NCBI GenBank assembly: GCA_032871835.1
Contig: CM065302.1
Span: forward strand, 248,001 to 312,000
Reading direction: 5' to 3'
Length of the DNA: 64,000 nucleotides
Source of the DNA: Dipteronia dyeriana
Lineage: Eukaryota; Streptophyta; Magnoliopsida; Sapindales; Sapindaceae
Shown in pieces: positions 10,574-22,035 of this stretch (its first letter is position 1; every line of letters begins with the position of its first letter). Position numbers and translations under genes: made by a program. The notes under the pieces were generated by a model. It was not told where the DNA came from. It saw only the letters and a list, made by a program, of their open reading frames with translations, and ran no database searches.

Positions 10574-11017
10574 GAATGAAATTGGATTAGGAGACACAAA
10601 GAAGATATTTGGTAAGTTCAAACGGTCGAAACCTGCATAGGATAGGTAGGTGTTACCCTTTGAACCTTCCCTTGTAAATGTATGCTTACTTTACTGGCTG
10701 ATCAGTAGATGTGATATCCTTGAACTGTTTTACCTTTTTGTGTAAACGATCACACACCTTACACAGGTATCTTCCAGACCAGATTTGGTTCTCATTTTTA
10801 TGTTCGTTTTGGCCATGAACATGCGTCTGGTTCTGTGAGAGTCTTTGGAGAATATAGCCCTTCACTATTCTTTTTTAGAAGCGGCCCCACTTCTCTCTCA
10901 CATAAGTGATTTCTTAATTAAGAGTAACCCGCTTTACTCTGCTCGGATTTCCATAACTAGGAATTTCGACGCATAAGAATCATTAAAAACCACAGTTTAA
11001 CCTTTTCCCTACGGGCA
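10574..11017. other. Internal remnant of Copia element B between gag and polypurine tract
   Basis: No pol domains are recognisable. The gag frame runs out near 11018 and a short non-coding stretch leads to the polypurine tract, as if protease to RNase H had been lost or never present. Confidence 0.4.
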
Positions 11018-11885
11018 TCACTGTTTCATCATAGGAATGGACTTGAGGGTAACCCCCACAGTGATCCAACTGAGTCTTACAACTTGGTTGTCCCATTGAA
11101 CCTTGATCTCGGATACATCTCTTGAGATCCCAACAACCACGTTTGCCTCGTGGTTCTTCTTCTTTTTTGGTAACCTGCACTCAGAAGATTTGTGACCCAG
11201 CTTGTCACAGTTGAAGCACTTCCCTTGGAATTTTGGCTTCTTAGAGACTCCTCCCTTAGGACCCAATTTGGATCCTTTCCCAGACTTGTTATTCTTTGGT
11301 TTAGAACATTGCCCATGCTCAACCACATTGATCTTCTCTTCAGACGCATTGACATCTTTCTTGTCATACTTCATATGATCTTCCTAAATACGAAGCTTGA
11401 GAATCAGATCCTCGATCTTCATCTCCTTTTGCTTGTGTTTGAGATAGTTTTTGAACTCTTTCCATGAAGGAGGAAGCTTCTCAATGATTGCAGCCACCTG
11501 GAAAGTTTCAATCAGGGTCATCCCTTCGATATGTATCTCATGCAGAATCACATGTAGCTCTTGGACTTGACTCATAACTGGTTTGAAATCCCCCATCTTG
11601 TAATCAAGAAACTGGCCGACAAGAAACTTCTTGGAACCAGCGTCCTCAGTTTTGTATTTACTGTCTAATGATTCCCACAGTTCTTGGGCTGTTTTCTTTA
11701 AAGAATAGACGCTATATAACGAATCTGACAGCCCGTTCATTATGTAATTATGGCACAGGAAATCCGAGTGATTCCATGCATCAATAAGATTCCATACCTG
11801 AACATCTCACTCTTTACCATTATTAGGTTTAGAAGCATCTTCAGTCAAGAACCTGGCAAGGTTCAGTGTAGTCAGATACCCCAAA
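11018..11885 (-). pseudogene. Ty1/Copia gag (element B), two nonsense codons
   Basis: Capsid protein of an LTR retrotransposon. One continuous minus frame shows the UBN2/gag block 'YLTTLNLARFLTEDA' (about 11870-11825), then '[19 protein letters not shown]', '[18 protein letters not shown]', '[20 protein letters not shown]' and 'EDLILKLRI'. A CCHC zinc knuckle 'CFNCDKLGHKSSEC' (CX2CX4HX4C, about 11225-11180) follows. The frame is interrupted only by an in-frame TGA at 11807-11809 and a TAG at 11384-11386; no frameshift is needed between them. After the knuckle the homology fades near 11090. The N-terminal 60 or so residues are missing at the junction with the Sirevirus-like element (about 11885-11895). 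Confidence 0.9.
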
Positions 11886-11889
11886 TAGT

Positions 11890-14519
11890 TAGAAAGGATG
11901 AACACATTAACCTTTTTCCCAAGCTTAGGAATGCCTCGCACAACATTGAACTTATCTAAGAGTCTTAAATCCCTAAAGTTCATGTGACCAAGTCTTTCAT
12001 GCCACAACTCTATTTGTTCATCCTTGGACACATTACAAGACACACTCCTAGCCTCAAGACCATAGCAATTGTCACTAGACCTCATACCTTTTAACAAGGT
12101 TTGTCCATTAGGCAATAGGATAGAATAATCATTTTTCCTAAACAAGACAGAGAGTCCATCATCACTAAGATGTGAAATACTTATCAAATTGGCTTTGAGG
12201 CCATCAACATACAAAGCATTGGACAAGGAGGGTAATCCGGGAATGGAAATGGTTCCCTTTCCTTTGACCTTCTTTTTGGATCCATCACCAAAGGTAACAT
12301 TTTCTCCCTCTTCCATCACAAGAGTCTCAAAGAAACTCTTATTTCCAGTCATGTGCCTAGAGCACCCACTATCCAAATACCAAAAATCATAAGAATGAGC
12401 TTTCAAAGCAATTTGTGCAACATGGCAAATGTGTTCATCCTTTCTAATCCATCTAGGTGCAGTTTTTTTCTTCCTAGTGGTCATTGGTACATGGGCTCTA
12501 AATGTCCTAGGATCATGCAAAGGTGTTCCACTTTTCCCAGTGACATGCATCATGGCTCTAGGTTTCTTAGGATCATGTATCATGGCTCTAGATGTCCTAG
12601 GATCATGCTTCATGGCTCTAGCCTTTTTCTTTTCTATCATGCTTTCAATTCTACACAATTTGATATACCTAAAGCAATTTGGTATAGTGTGACCATCTAT
12701 ACCACAAAAATGACATGTAGGTAAAAAGTTAGAAGTTATACCATATCCTTGAGGATGCATTGGAGCCTTCCCATGCCTTTGTGGTTGTCTTGCTTGTTGT
12801 TGAGGAGCTTTCCTTCTTTGTTGTTGAGCAAGACTTGATTGCTTCCTTGGTTGAGCTTGCATGATAGGTGCCTTCCCTTTGTGAGCTTTTGGTTTAGGGA
12901 GGTTAACTTGAGGAGCCCTTGTAGGATGAGCTTGAGGTGGGCTTCTTGGTGTCACCTTCACTTGAGCACTATTTGAACACTCTCCTAGATCAAGCTTCTT
13001 CCTAGGAGTTTGATGAGAAGAAGACCCATTGAAGTTCGTGCTTTTTACAAAAATGGTCTTGCTTGGAGTGGAGGACATCTTGTCATCTTCAAACCCAAGC
13101 CCCTTCTTGTCACTTGGCCTTTTTCCAACATCTAGCATGTGGTTAAGTTTTTTGGTGCTGGAGTTCATCTTGGCCAACAACTCTCTAGCATCTTTAAGCT
13201 CTTTCTTCAACCCTTTTTCACTCCTCTTAGATCTTTCCAACTCTTTATTTAGTTGGTCAACTTGAGTTGAAAGGTCTAGATTTTCTTCTTTTAATCTTTT
13301 GATCTCATTTTTGTTCTTTAATCTTGAGCTCTCAAACTTGGCCATGTAGTCCTTGAGATCCATCTTATCCATACTTCCATTTGTGGTTTGTGATGAAGAT
13401 CCATCATCACTTGAGTAGTCCCCCTCTTGACTATCATTTTCTTCTTCACTAGCATCTTTACTCCTACGAGAGGATGTAAATGCTATGCAGTTAGCCATGA
13501 GTTCTTCATCATCCGAAAACTCATCTCCTTCATCACTTTCACTCCATGTGGCAGCCATCACTTTTCCCTTTTTTTTTTGTTCTTGTGATTTGCACATTCT
13601 AGGGTAAAGTGACCTATTCCACCACATTCATAGCATTAAACTCCTTTCTTATCGGTCTTCTCTTGCCTAGGCTCAAACTTCTTGAAGGGAGCCTTTTTCT
13701 TCAAGTCTCGACCCTTGGATCCAAAGCCTTTCTTCTCGGACATGTAGAATTTCTTGAACTTCCTTATTAGCAAGGCCATCTCTTCATCCGAGTCATCACC
13801 TTCCTCCTTCTCAACTTTGAGGCTTTCAAAGCAATATCTTTTTAGTTCTTTGATGGTGTGGGGTTAGGACATTTCCTAGATTCATATGCTAGAAGCCTCC
13901 CAATCACTTCACTTGGCTTCATGTCCTTGTAACCACTATTTTCTTCCAAAGCCGTCACCTTGGACTCAAACCTATCTGGTAGAGATCTCATAATCTTCTG
14001 CTTGATCTTCCTATCCGAATAAGGATCACCAAGTTGATGACTTTGGTTCACAATGTCCATCAACCTTATTTCAAAATCATTGAAGCACTCATTCTTATCC
14101 ATCTTGAGCAATTCGAATTGTGTTTGGAGACCTTGAAGCTTCGATTCCTTAACCACGTCGGTTCCCTCATGTGTAACTTCTAGGATGTCCCATGCTTCCT
14201 TAGCTATCCTAGTATTTTGAACAAACTTGTATTGATTATCATCCATTGCACAAAGGATGGCATGCATTGCCTTCCTATTCCACTTTGAAGCCTCAAACTC
14301 TTGTGCATTCCACTGAGCCTTTGGTTTGAGTACATCATCTCCTCCATCTGCGGGAGTTATCATGGGTGGAGTGTAGCCATCTCCAACTGCCATCCATTCC
14401 CAGTCATGAATTTGACATATGTACGACTCCATCTTGCCTTTCCAAGAGGCATAATTCAACCCGGTGATGAGTGGTGGTTTAGTGCTGGAAGCTCCCTCAT
14501 TGCCACCGTTTCCACTCAT
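11890..14519 (-). pseudogene. Sirevirus-like Copia gag, protease and pre-integrase region, 3'-truncated
   Basis: Start chosen at the Met of 'MSGNGGNEG', 113 bases inside the PBS; an ATG ten codons earlier is less likely. Gag covers 14519-13842 ('LITGLNYASWKGKMESYIC', 'WDILEVTHEGTDVVKESKLQ', 'MRSLPDRFESKVTALEE'). A frameshift near 13845 leads to 'MSEKKGFGSKGRDLKKKA' and a first knuckle 'CYECGGIGHFTLEC' (about 13625-13585), preceded by a TAA. After another shift in a poly-A run comes an acidic, coiled-coil region ('LDLSTQVDQLNKELERSKRS'), a Q/P-rich basic linker and a second knuckle 'CHFCGIDGHTIPNC'. The protease signature is 'WYLDSGCSRHMTG' (about 12390). The gag-pre-integrase block 'ELWHERLGHMNFRDLRLL' ends at about 11900, where the sequence switches to another element's gag. 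The long gag with two knuckles and a coiled coil is what places it near SIRE/Sirevirus. Confidence 0.88.
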
Positions 14520-14631
14520 TGTTTTTATGAATGAATGATATGAATGCAAGTATATGAATGGTCAACACAAACAAACAAAATGCAACACACACCAAAATGA
14601 GCAATGATCACCTATGTATGTCAATGAACCT

Positions 14632-14643
14632 GCTCTGATACCA
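14632..14643 (-). other. Primer binding site (initiator Met tRNA type) of Sirevirus-like element
   Basis: The minus strand reads TGGTATCAGAGC two bases inside the LTR end, the standard Copia primer site complementary to the initiator methionine tRNA. Confidence 0.9.
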
Positions 14644-14645
14644 AT

Positions 14646-16170
14646 TGAAACAAATAATATGGTGTGTAAAATTAATCTAGGGGGGGTGAATAGATTTTAA
14701 TTAACTTTTACCCAATTTTCGTTAAGAGTCAAGTTGACGAAAATACCCCTATCTAGTTACAAAGATACGACAAGTGTAATAAATGCGGAAATAGTAAAAA
14801 CACTTGAGATATACGTGGAAACCCTCCAAATGGGAAAAATCACGAGCTGATGAGTGCGCCATACTAGAACCTCGAATCCACTAATGATAAAGGAATTACA
14901 ACCTAATCCCGGTTTAATCCCTCATCACAACCTAATCCCGGTATAAGTGAACCTAGTTCATCATGCTTGTGCTTTAAGCTACCTACTCTCGGAAGCAACA
15001 CAAGTCTTACTTCTCAATGAAGAGATAAAATGTCCTAAGAGAATATATAATGATATTCAATGAACAAACAAGGCTAGAAAACCCTATATGCTTATCTAGG
15101 ATAATGAGATGACACTTAACACAATCCTAGATATCAAAAGCTAATAGATCAAACAATCCTATGAGGCTATCACAATACAACACTCAATCATGGCATCACA
15201 ACAATCTCTAATTTGTATCTAAGAATGTTCTAAAATAATACAATTAATTAAAGAGATGGTTTAGTAAGCAAAACACTTGGCTTGTAAGAAGATAGTGAAA
15301 AGCTTACCAAACAAGATGTGATGAAGCAGCTCTATCCATTGATGCACTCTAAATGAACTTAGATGATGCAAGATGAAGATTTGATGCACATGGGAATGCT
15401 TTGAGTGAGTAAAAATGAGTTCTTGGAAGTGTTTTTCCTTTGAAATGTGTTCTAAGGAAGAAATGTGATATTCTGAACTCATGCATGACCTTAAGGCATT
15501 GAGTAATATATATATATAAGATCCAAATAAAGTGAGGTCATTTTGGAAAAAAAGTTCCAGCCTCCTCTGCGTGAGCTGGTGACGTGCGTTGGTCGAGTAG
15601 CGCACCACCAGCGCACAACCTAAAAACCACCAGCGCACAACCTATTTTTAAAACAGACGCTGGACGAGTGGCGCATCCCAGTAGCGCAACACAAGCGCAG
15701 ATCCTCTGGGAAGTTTGTGCTGGTGAGGTATGCTGGATGAGTAGCGTACCACTAGCGCACGCCTACATTTTTCAATTACGCACGGGTACAGCAGCGCAGC
15801 TTAGTGGCGCAACACTAGCGATAGGCCATTGTGAAAGTTACGCTGGTGAGGTGCGCACCACCAACGCAATACCTATTTTTCCAACACTCAAATGCACAAA
15901 ACAATAAATTCAAGAGTGATGAAATTGCATCCTATTTTAATGCCTAGCATGACATACAACTTTCATAGCAAGATGCAAATAGGTCAACAAGAGTCAATTA
16001 AACTAAAATGCACACAAGAGAACACTCAACATATAAGATCAAGAGTTATGCATGAATATGTGAGTGTGTGCAATTATCTCTTCAAAGTAAATAAGCACGA
16101 GAATTTTACCTTTGATGCTTCTCCTCTTGAGGTCTTGACAGCCTAAGCTACCTTTACATGAACCCCAACA
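14646..16170 (-). mobile_element. 5' LTR of Sirevirus-like Copia element, 1525 bp
   Basis: The LTR starts on the minus strand with TGTTGGGGTTCATG (16170) and ends with ...TTTGTTTCA (14646), immediately before the PBS. Its length suits Sireviruses. No 3' LTR is present because the element is broken at 11.89 kb, so no target duplication can be tested. Confidence 0.75.
15565..15890. repeat. CpG-rich repeated GCGCA motif block in the Sirevirus-like LTR
   Basis: A motif of the form 'tagcgcaccaccagcgca' recurs about ten times in variant forms ('agtggcgca', 'agtagcgcaac', 'actagcgcacg', 'accaacgca') within 330 bp of otherwise AT-rich DNA, together with 'acgctggtgaggt' units. Some positions show the C-to-T losses expected of methylated CpG. 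Confidence 0.65.
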
Positions 16171-16430
16171 ATGTGGTTGTTGACGAAATAAGTCAATCAA
16201 CAAATGAGAACTTTTCAAATAGGATAGTGAATAAATTGATTTTTAAATATTAATGTTTTTTTTAAGTATTCCATTATTTGGTAGTATTAAAGGACAATCC
16301 ATAATATTTTTTAATAACAAGCTATAAATTCTTATTAATTAATTTTTTAAGATATTGTTAATTATTTAACTAGGTTCAGACTAAACCAACTTAAATTAGT
16401 AATTTAAAAATTTGAATTCAACATCTCAAT
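16171..16430. other. AT-rich flank, part of a dispersed repeat also at 42.8-43.9 kb
   Basis: The run 'ggatagtgaataaatt' ... 'aagtattccattatttggta' ... 'cttattaattaattttttaa' parallels three stretches at 42800-43800. Its continuation lies at 20320-20460, beyond several insertions. Confidence 0.5.
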
Positions 16431-16967
16431 TAGGGATGCACATTAATCCTCGGAGCCCCAAATCCCCGCACCCCTATCCTCATTTGGGGATTTTTTTTTT
16501 GGGGAAGGGGGGGGGGGGGGAGGAATGGGAAAATTGGGGGGAGGGGGGGGGGGATGAGGATGATTTTCATCCCTAAATTAAAATGGGGATGGGGATGGGG
16601 GAACCCCCCATCCCCATCTCCCCATTTCCCCCACAATAAAATTGAAATGGGGATGGGGATGGAGATCCTCATTTCCCCATTTCCCCCAAAATTATATAAA
16701 TATAATTATAATATATATTTGAATTATTTGAAACATTTTATGTTGAATTTGTAATATATTGTTATTTTTTATTTGTAATGAAAGGTTTGTTTTTTTTTAA
16801 TTTTATTTTTAATTTTCAGTTAAATAGGGAAATGTGAAAATGAGGGACCGAGGATACGAGAAAACAGGGAAAAACGGGGAAAATAAACTGGGGATCGGGA
16901 TCGGGATGGGGGGGGGACCTCCCCCTAAACATCCCCATCCTTATTTTCCCCAAATGGGGAAATGAGA

Positions 16968-17027
<60 letters not shown>

Positions 17028-17116
17028 AGGGAATGAGGGAAGGGCCTAGGAAGTGGGGATGAGGATGGGGATGAGGGTACCTATATCCATCCCCATTCCC
17101 CAATCGTGCATCCCTA
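16431..17116. mobile_element. G-rich hAT-type MITE, 686 bp
   Basis: Exact 11-bp terminal inverted repeats TAGGGATGCAC (16431-16441) and GTGCATCCCTA (17106-17116). The interior has long purine and pyrimidine tracts built from 'ggggat' and 'atcccc' that pair across the element. Such TAGGGATG ends belong to a known plant hAT group. Clear 8-bp target duplications are not seen. Apparent proline-rich reading frames here are artefacts of the G/C tracts. Confidence 0.75.
16971..17026. repeat. 56-base uninterrupted G homopolymer
   Basis: Counted directly: every base from 16971 to 17026 is G. Two further G-rich tracts lie at about 16500-16520 and 16536-16553 in the same MITE. Confidence 0.95.
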
Positions 17117-17135
17117 AAAACTTAATCACTCATGT

Positions 17136-19367
17136 TGTTAACCGAAAATTTGCTCGTGGTGAGAAATTACAACTAACACTCTCGAGACCACTACCACGGA
17201 GGTGGTGGCCGGGGTTGGTACCTTTGGTACCTTGGTGATCTTGTAGAATATGAAGGATGGAGTGGTAAGTAGGAGACAAGCCATCCCGTCCGTCGGGCTT
17301 CATGCTCAAGGATGAGGTATGGGGAGATTGAGGTTCCCTTGCTGGTGTGAAGTGGCTGATCCTGGTCCTTGTTCCCTGTTCTTAGCCCTCGGTTGGGGTC
17401 GGAGCCCGTCCCGGTACCCGGATCCCGATTCTGGACCCTGACTTTTTTCTGTAGTTCCCCAACCTATACGAAGATTAAGGAGTGGGGCTTGCCTGGCTTC
17501 TGTGCCGGATCCATTCCAGCTTTCATAGAGAAATCGTATGAGAGCTCCTTGACTTCCTTCAAACTGGTCATGGTGGTTTCTCCCTATCTCAGCATGAGAC
17601 TTGGCCTGTAGATGAAAAGAACAAAGATGCTAGATCCAGCGGGGTAGGTGCTAGATCTGGTTCTCTAAGTCTTGGTTGTAGTTTCCCGATCTCACATAAG
17701 AAGGATTAGAGAGCTAGGACCAATGGGGTCCAAACCTAGCCCGCATACACACATGCATAATACAGTAGATAACAGGAAAAACACAAGTCTTTTGTAGATG
17801 GAGGTTGACTGACAAAGGGGGAAAAAGCATCACGAATGATCACATGCTGAAAAACCCCAAGGCAGTATCCGGAGGAAGGAGGGATACCTTTCCTTATGTA
17901 TATATCAAAGAATGCTCTGGGGAGCTTACAAGAATGGTGAAATAATACAACTTAGTCGCTCCGGAGAGCTTACAATGGTGGTCGAATGTAGACCGATACC
18001 GATATATTCCAGGTAAAGGTAACACATACATTGATCATGTACGGTGAATCTAGGCGAATTATGTAGGTTTTTCTCTGGTTTGTCTATTTCTGGACCAAAG
18101 ATGAGATGCGTAGTGGATCGTATATCAAGTGTCGAATATTTCGTATTTTGGGAGTCGATTTGTGCGTATCATTTTGCCTTGCTTCTTCAAGAGAGTTCTG
18201 TCATATTTATAGGTTAGAATTGCTTGTTACCCACTCCGCAGATTATGGATTGATCCTCCTTCCTTATTAGGCGGGATTTTCTGTTGTAGTTGACCCCCAA
18301 TAATCGGTTGTGGAGGATATCTTGGAGGTAAATGTATTTTTTTCCTCTTTGGACTATTTTACTAATTATGGCCATTAAAGAGTTGAATATTCTCTCATTA
18401 ATGGCGTTGATCGTCTCCATTAATAGGGATTACCTCCATTAATACAGCTGACCTCATTAATACAGTTGACCTCATTAATAGCGTTGACTACCTCCATCAA
18501 TATAGTTGACCTCATTAATAGGGTTGACTACCTCCATTAATACGGTTAACCTCCTTAAATCGTGGAAGTCAACTCTCACTGTTTGAGGAGAACTCTGGTT
18601 CTATATGTCACTTTGGTGAGGTACTTCATAGAGGTTACTTGATGTAAGGTTCGATAGCCTCGCTGGCGAGGTACTCCTAGGTACCAATATGAGGGCGAGG
18701 TACCTTAAGGTACCATATTTGTTGTATTGAGCTTGATTTGACCACACTAGAGCATCACAAACACATAGGAGCTTTTACAAGCTTCTTCCTTCATGCTGGA
18801 GAGATCAGAAACATACCTCAACGAGATAGTGCGGCAATGTCGATGAGTCCGGGTATGAGAAGAATATTCTATAGAGGTGGATACTCCATGCCTGCTTCCG
18901 AGATGGTCACAAGATACCTTGATCATGTGAATTCTGGTACCTCGAGGTAGATGGTAGCCCGTCACATCGACCTGGTGCTAGGTAGTGTTTTCTACCAGGT
19001 GAAAGTAAGGCGCTCAAGGTAGGTAGATGACCTCGGCTCACTTCTGAAGGGATCACTAGGTATATCAACCTCGGGAATCTCAGTACCTTGAGGTGGATGA
19101 CCCTTTTACCTCGTCGACCTAGCTTCGGGCTCCTATCCCGATACTAAGAGCTTGATTTGGTCACGTCGGGCTTTAATTGGTGAACCTGAATGTGTGTGAG
19201 ATGCTCAGAGGGTATGGGTGGCCTCGCCTTGCTCCTGTAGGATCATGTGGTAGCTCGATCTTGGGGACCTTAATACCCCGTTAGATGAGCCATAATTTGG
19301 ACCCTTGCATAAGGGCTGGGAAGTGGAAAATTCATCTTTGGTCCTTAGCCAAATTTTACTATTAACA
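17136..19367. mobile_element. Solo LTR, 2232 bp, related to the Gypsy element at 20.6-33.1 kb
   Basis: Flanked by a perfect 5-bp target duplication CATGT (17131-17135 and 19368-19372). It begins TGTTAACC and ends ...TTTTACTATTAACA. The first 100 bases ('cactctcgagaccactacc', 'ggtggtggccggg') and the last 45 ('agccaaattttactattaa') match the LTRs at 20620 and 31953, but the middle is longer and mostly different. No internal domain accompanies it, so it is a recombination product of a lost element from a sister family. Confidence 0.85.
18418..18560. repeat. Short tandem repeats in the solo LTR
   Basis: Units such as 'cctccattaatac.gttgac' and 'cctcattaatagggttgac' repeat about seven times with a step of roughly 20 bases. 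Confidence 0.7.
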
Positions 19368-19474
19368 CATGTGCTCTTAATCTATGAGGTGTTGAAGTCA
19401 AAATTTTAAGTCACAAATTTAAGTTGATTTAATTCGACCCTACTAACTATGTAATATATTATAATATATATATA

Positions 19475-19749
19475 GCGCGTTTACTAATCATGAATGGATG
19501 GACTTGGAATCAAGTTCGACTGGAAATGGTATAGAGGAGAATCTGAATCAAGTTATTAAATTACATTCCAGTGTTTACTAACAATTTAGAAATCGGAAAC
19601 ATAATCAAATGTATTCAATTTCTAATGTTTGCTTAAACTAAGGAAACAGAATGATAAATAATTGATTATAAAAATACCCTTATATATAAAACATGATGAA
19701 ATATATATATTATAATTTTTTTTATATTATTCATAACACTATAATTATA

Positions 19750-19832
<83 letters not shown>

Positions 19833-20314
19833 GTATGAATATGCTGTAACTATTTTTTTTTTTAAAGTGCAATAAAAAATTTTAGTTCATAAATGGTATT
19901 ATAATATGTATACATAAAGATGCATTTTTTATAAATCATACGGCTATAATAATATAATTTATTAATTATGTAAACCAACATTTAGATTAAAAAAAATAAA
20001 AGGAGACCAATATGATTTACCTAAATTAAAAACAAAAGTCAATAATCATTAGGAAGATGATTGTTTTATTTTTTAAGTGAGGATATTTTAGTAAATATAT
20101 CATGAATTTGTTTTTCAATCGGGAAAGATAACTTAATTCCTAGGGTGGGTGTGAGAAATCATAAATCAAGTTTCATTTCCATCAAGAACTTAATTCCTAA
20201 TTTATGAGTGGGGTTCACGGAATTTAATTCTCTAGAAATTTAATGAACAGTGAAATTCAGAAATCAAGAACTTAATTCCATTTCCTAAGTAGGATTTTTG
20301 ATCAGTAAACACAC
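19475..20314. mobile_element. MITE-like non-autonomous DNA element, about 840 bp
   Basis: The left end GCGCGTTTACTAATCA and the right end (reverse complement GTGTGTTTACTGATCA) agree at 13 of 16 positions. The interior near each end carries matching 'gaat..aagtt' and 'acttaattcc' motifs in opposite orientation. The target duplication is obscured by AT repeats. The superfamily is not determined. Confidence 0.6.
19750..19827. repeat. Compound (TA)n(TG)n microsatellite
   Basis: A short TA run passes into about 31 TG dinucleotides with no interruption. It lies inside the MITE-like element. Confidence 0.95.
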
Positions 20315-20619
20315 AAATAATATAGTATATATAATATTTGGTAAGTTATTTTATTTTAATTTTGGTTCATTAAGAAAATTTATTAATTATCTCATTAGTT
20401 ATGAAATTGACTCTTGATTTTTCTATACTATTAATTATTTTATCTTATTTTGGAGTCTTAACATGTTACGTATCGTTATGAGAAGGCTTGACCATTAATT
20501 AATTATTTTTTTAAAATATATATTATATCCAACTCCTCAGTTTTATATTCTTCAACTCTTCATTTTTTACCATTAATAGTTGATTTTCCATATTTAATGA
20601 GAATTATTACTATTATTAG

Positions 20620-21780
20620 TGTTAATGGGAAATTTTCTCAATATGACAAATTCCCACTAACACCCTCGAGGCCTCTACCACGGAGATGGTGGCCGGGGTG
20701 GTACCTTTGATACCTAACCTGCTTAGATAAAAATAAATGTTTGCATAACAATTGCAAATGGGGACTTTAGTATTGATTACTCGTGGTATACAGAATTCCC
20801 TTTCATACGCTCACTATCTCTCTACAACGTAGGAAGGTGGTGACTTCGTGCTAGTCGAATAGTGGATATGACGATGGCCGTGTTCTGATCACAGAATTTA
20901 GGCCCGATGTCCCTCTCTTTTTCTACTTTGTCCTCTATATCTCTTTTTACGGTATATTTATATATGACCGAATCAATTTGAATGGGTGTATCTCCCGCTT
21001 TGATTTTCTGAACTTACTCCCCCCTTATCGTGCGGAATCCTCTATTTGAAAGTTGTTGATTCCGAGTAAATAGCGGAAGCGATGATATTGTTGACGAAGA
21101 TAAGTTTGCTTCTTTCTTGGAATCAAACTCTTGACTTGCATGTAAATGCTGGTTATCACGTAGATATATTCATGTGCGTACTTACGGCATGATTCTTCAT
21201 GGAGGTTGTTGAGCTAGCCATTCATAGTTTTCGTAGAGCAAGGTAGATTTATGCTTTGGTTCCATTTTCGGAAGCTTGGAAAGGACACCCTAGAAGGCAT
21301 TCCTATGAGGTAACATGGATCTGATTCACTTAGAGGCCTTCTTCCTCCTAGTATCGTGGAGGGGACAGCGGACTCCTGGAGAGGTTAGTGGGCTTCTCAT
21401 TCAGGCTATGAACTGAGTTTGACCTCTAAAAGCCTTAACCCGGAGGGGGATTGCTTTGCTTATCGGGCTTCTTTAGAATATTTCTTAAGCTTGGCGACCC
21501 CCTTGGCTCTCACGGGGTGGTTAAGGAGCTCGACCCCAGGAACCGAGGTTCCTAGGTAGGTGGCCTCGAGAAGCCCGGATTCCAGTGTTCGAGTTGGGGC
21601 TCGACTTGGTCGTGCCTAGCTTCTTTTCTGATAGTTCTGAAGCTCGGCGATCCCTCCGTGCTTATGCGGGGTAGTTTTATGGTACATCCGGGGTTTCATG
21701 AATGTCTACTTTGGGTTTCGATTTGGGCTGAGAGAGTGGAAAATTTCTCTTTGACCCCAAGCCAAATTTTACTATTAACA
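20620..21780 (-). repeat. 3' LTR of the Tat-type Gypsy element
   Basis: 1161 bp, TG...CA ends (TGTTAATAG on the minus strand at 21780; ...CCATTAACA at 20620). It parallels 31953-33123 throughout with scattered substitutions and indels, indicating an old insertion. Confidence 0.93.
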
Positions 21781-22027
21781 GAAGTCTTCTCTGACTTGAA
21801 CACTGGAGGTAGAGTTGGGGTTGGAGTCGGATTCCCTGTTTAATTGGGAAAATGTTCCGTTATGAGATAATTACCGAGAATCTCGAATGAAATCTTATTA
21901 ATTTCCCAATGATGTGTCGAACTTGAATTAGTGTGCTCTTCGAGGAAAACAGTTGTGTTACGGCTCTCTCCGTGGCTCGAGGTGATCTTCCTGAGGATAT
22001 CACTGACGTCATTACACCCTTAACCTC

Positions 22028-22035
22028 TATTTAAA
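22028..22035 (+). promoter_or_regulatory. TATA-like box upstream of the antisense gene
   Basis: TATTTAAA followed by a C/T-rich leader ('ttcttcacactctatctc') 20-40 bases downstream and the first in-frame ATGs at 22100 and 22154. Spacing suits a plant core promoter. It lies about 250 bp inside the 3' LTR. Confidence 0.4.

Noticed and set aside
12189..13265. Plus-strand frames over the Sirevirus-like gag
   Set aside because: Shadows of the minus-strand gag-protease region.
16816..17103. Polyproline/glycine-rich frames over the G tracts
   Set aside because: Artefact of homopolymer and 'ggggat' repeats in a MITE.
19666..19875. Frames with TH/VC dipeptide repeats
   Set aside because: Pure translation of the TG microsatellite.
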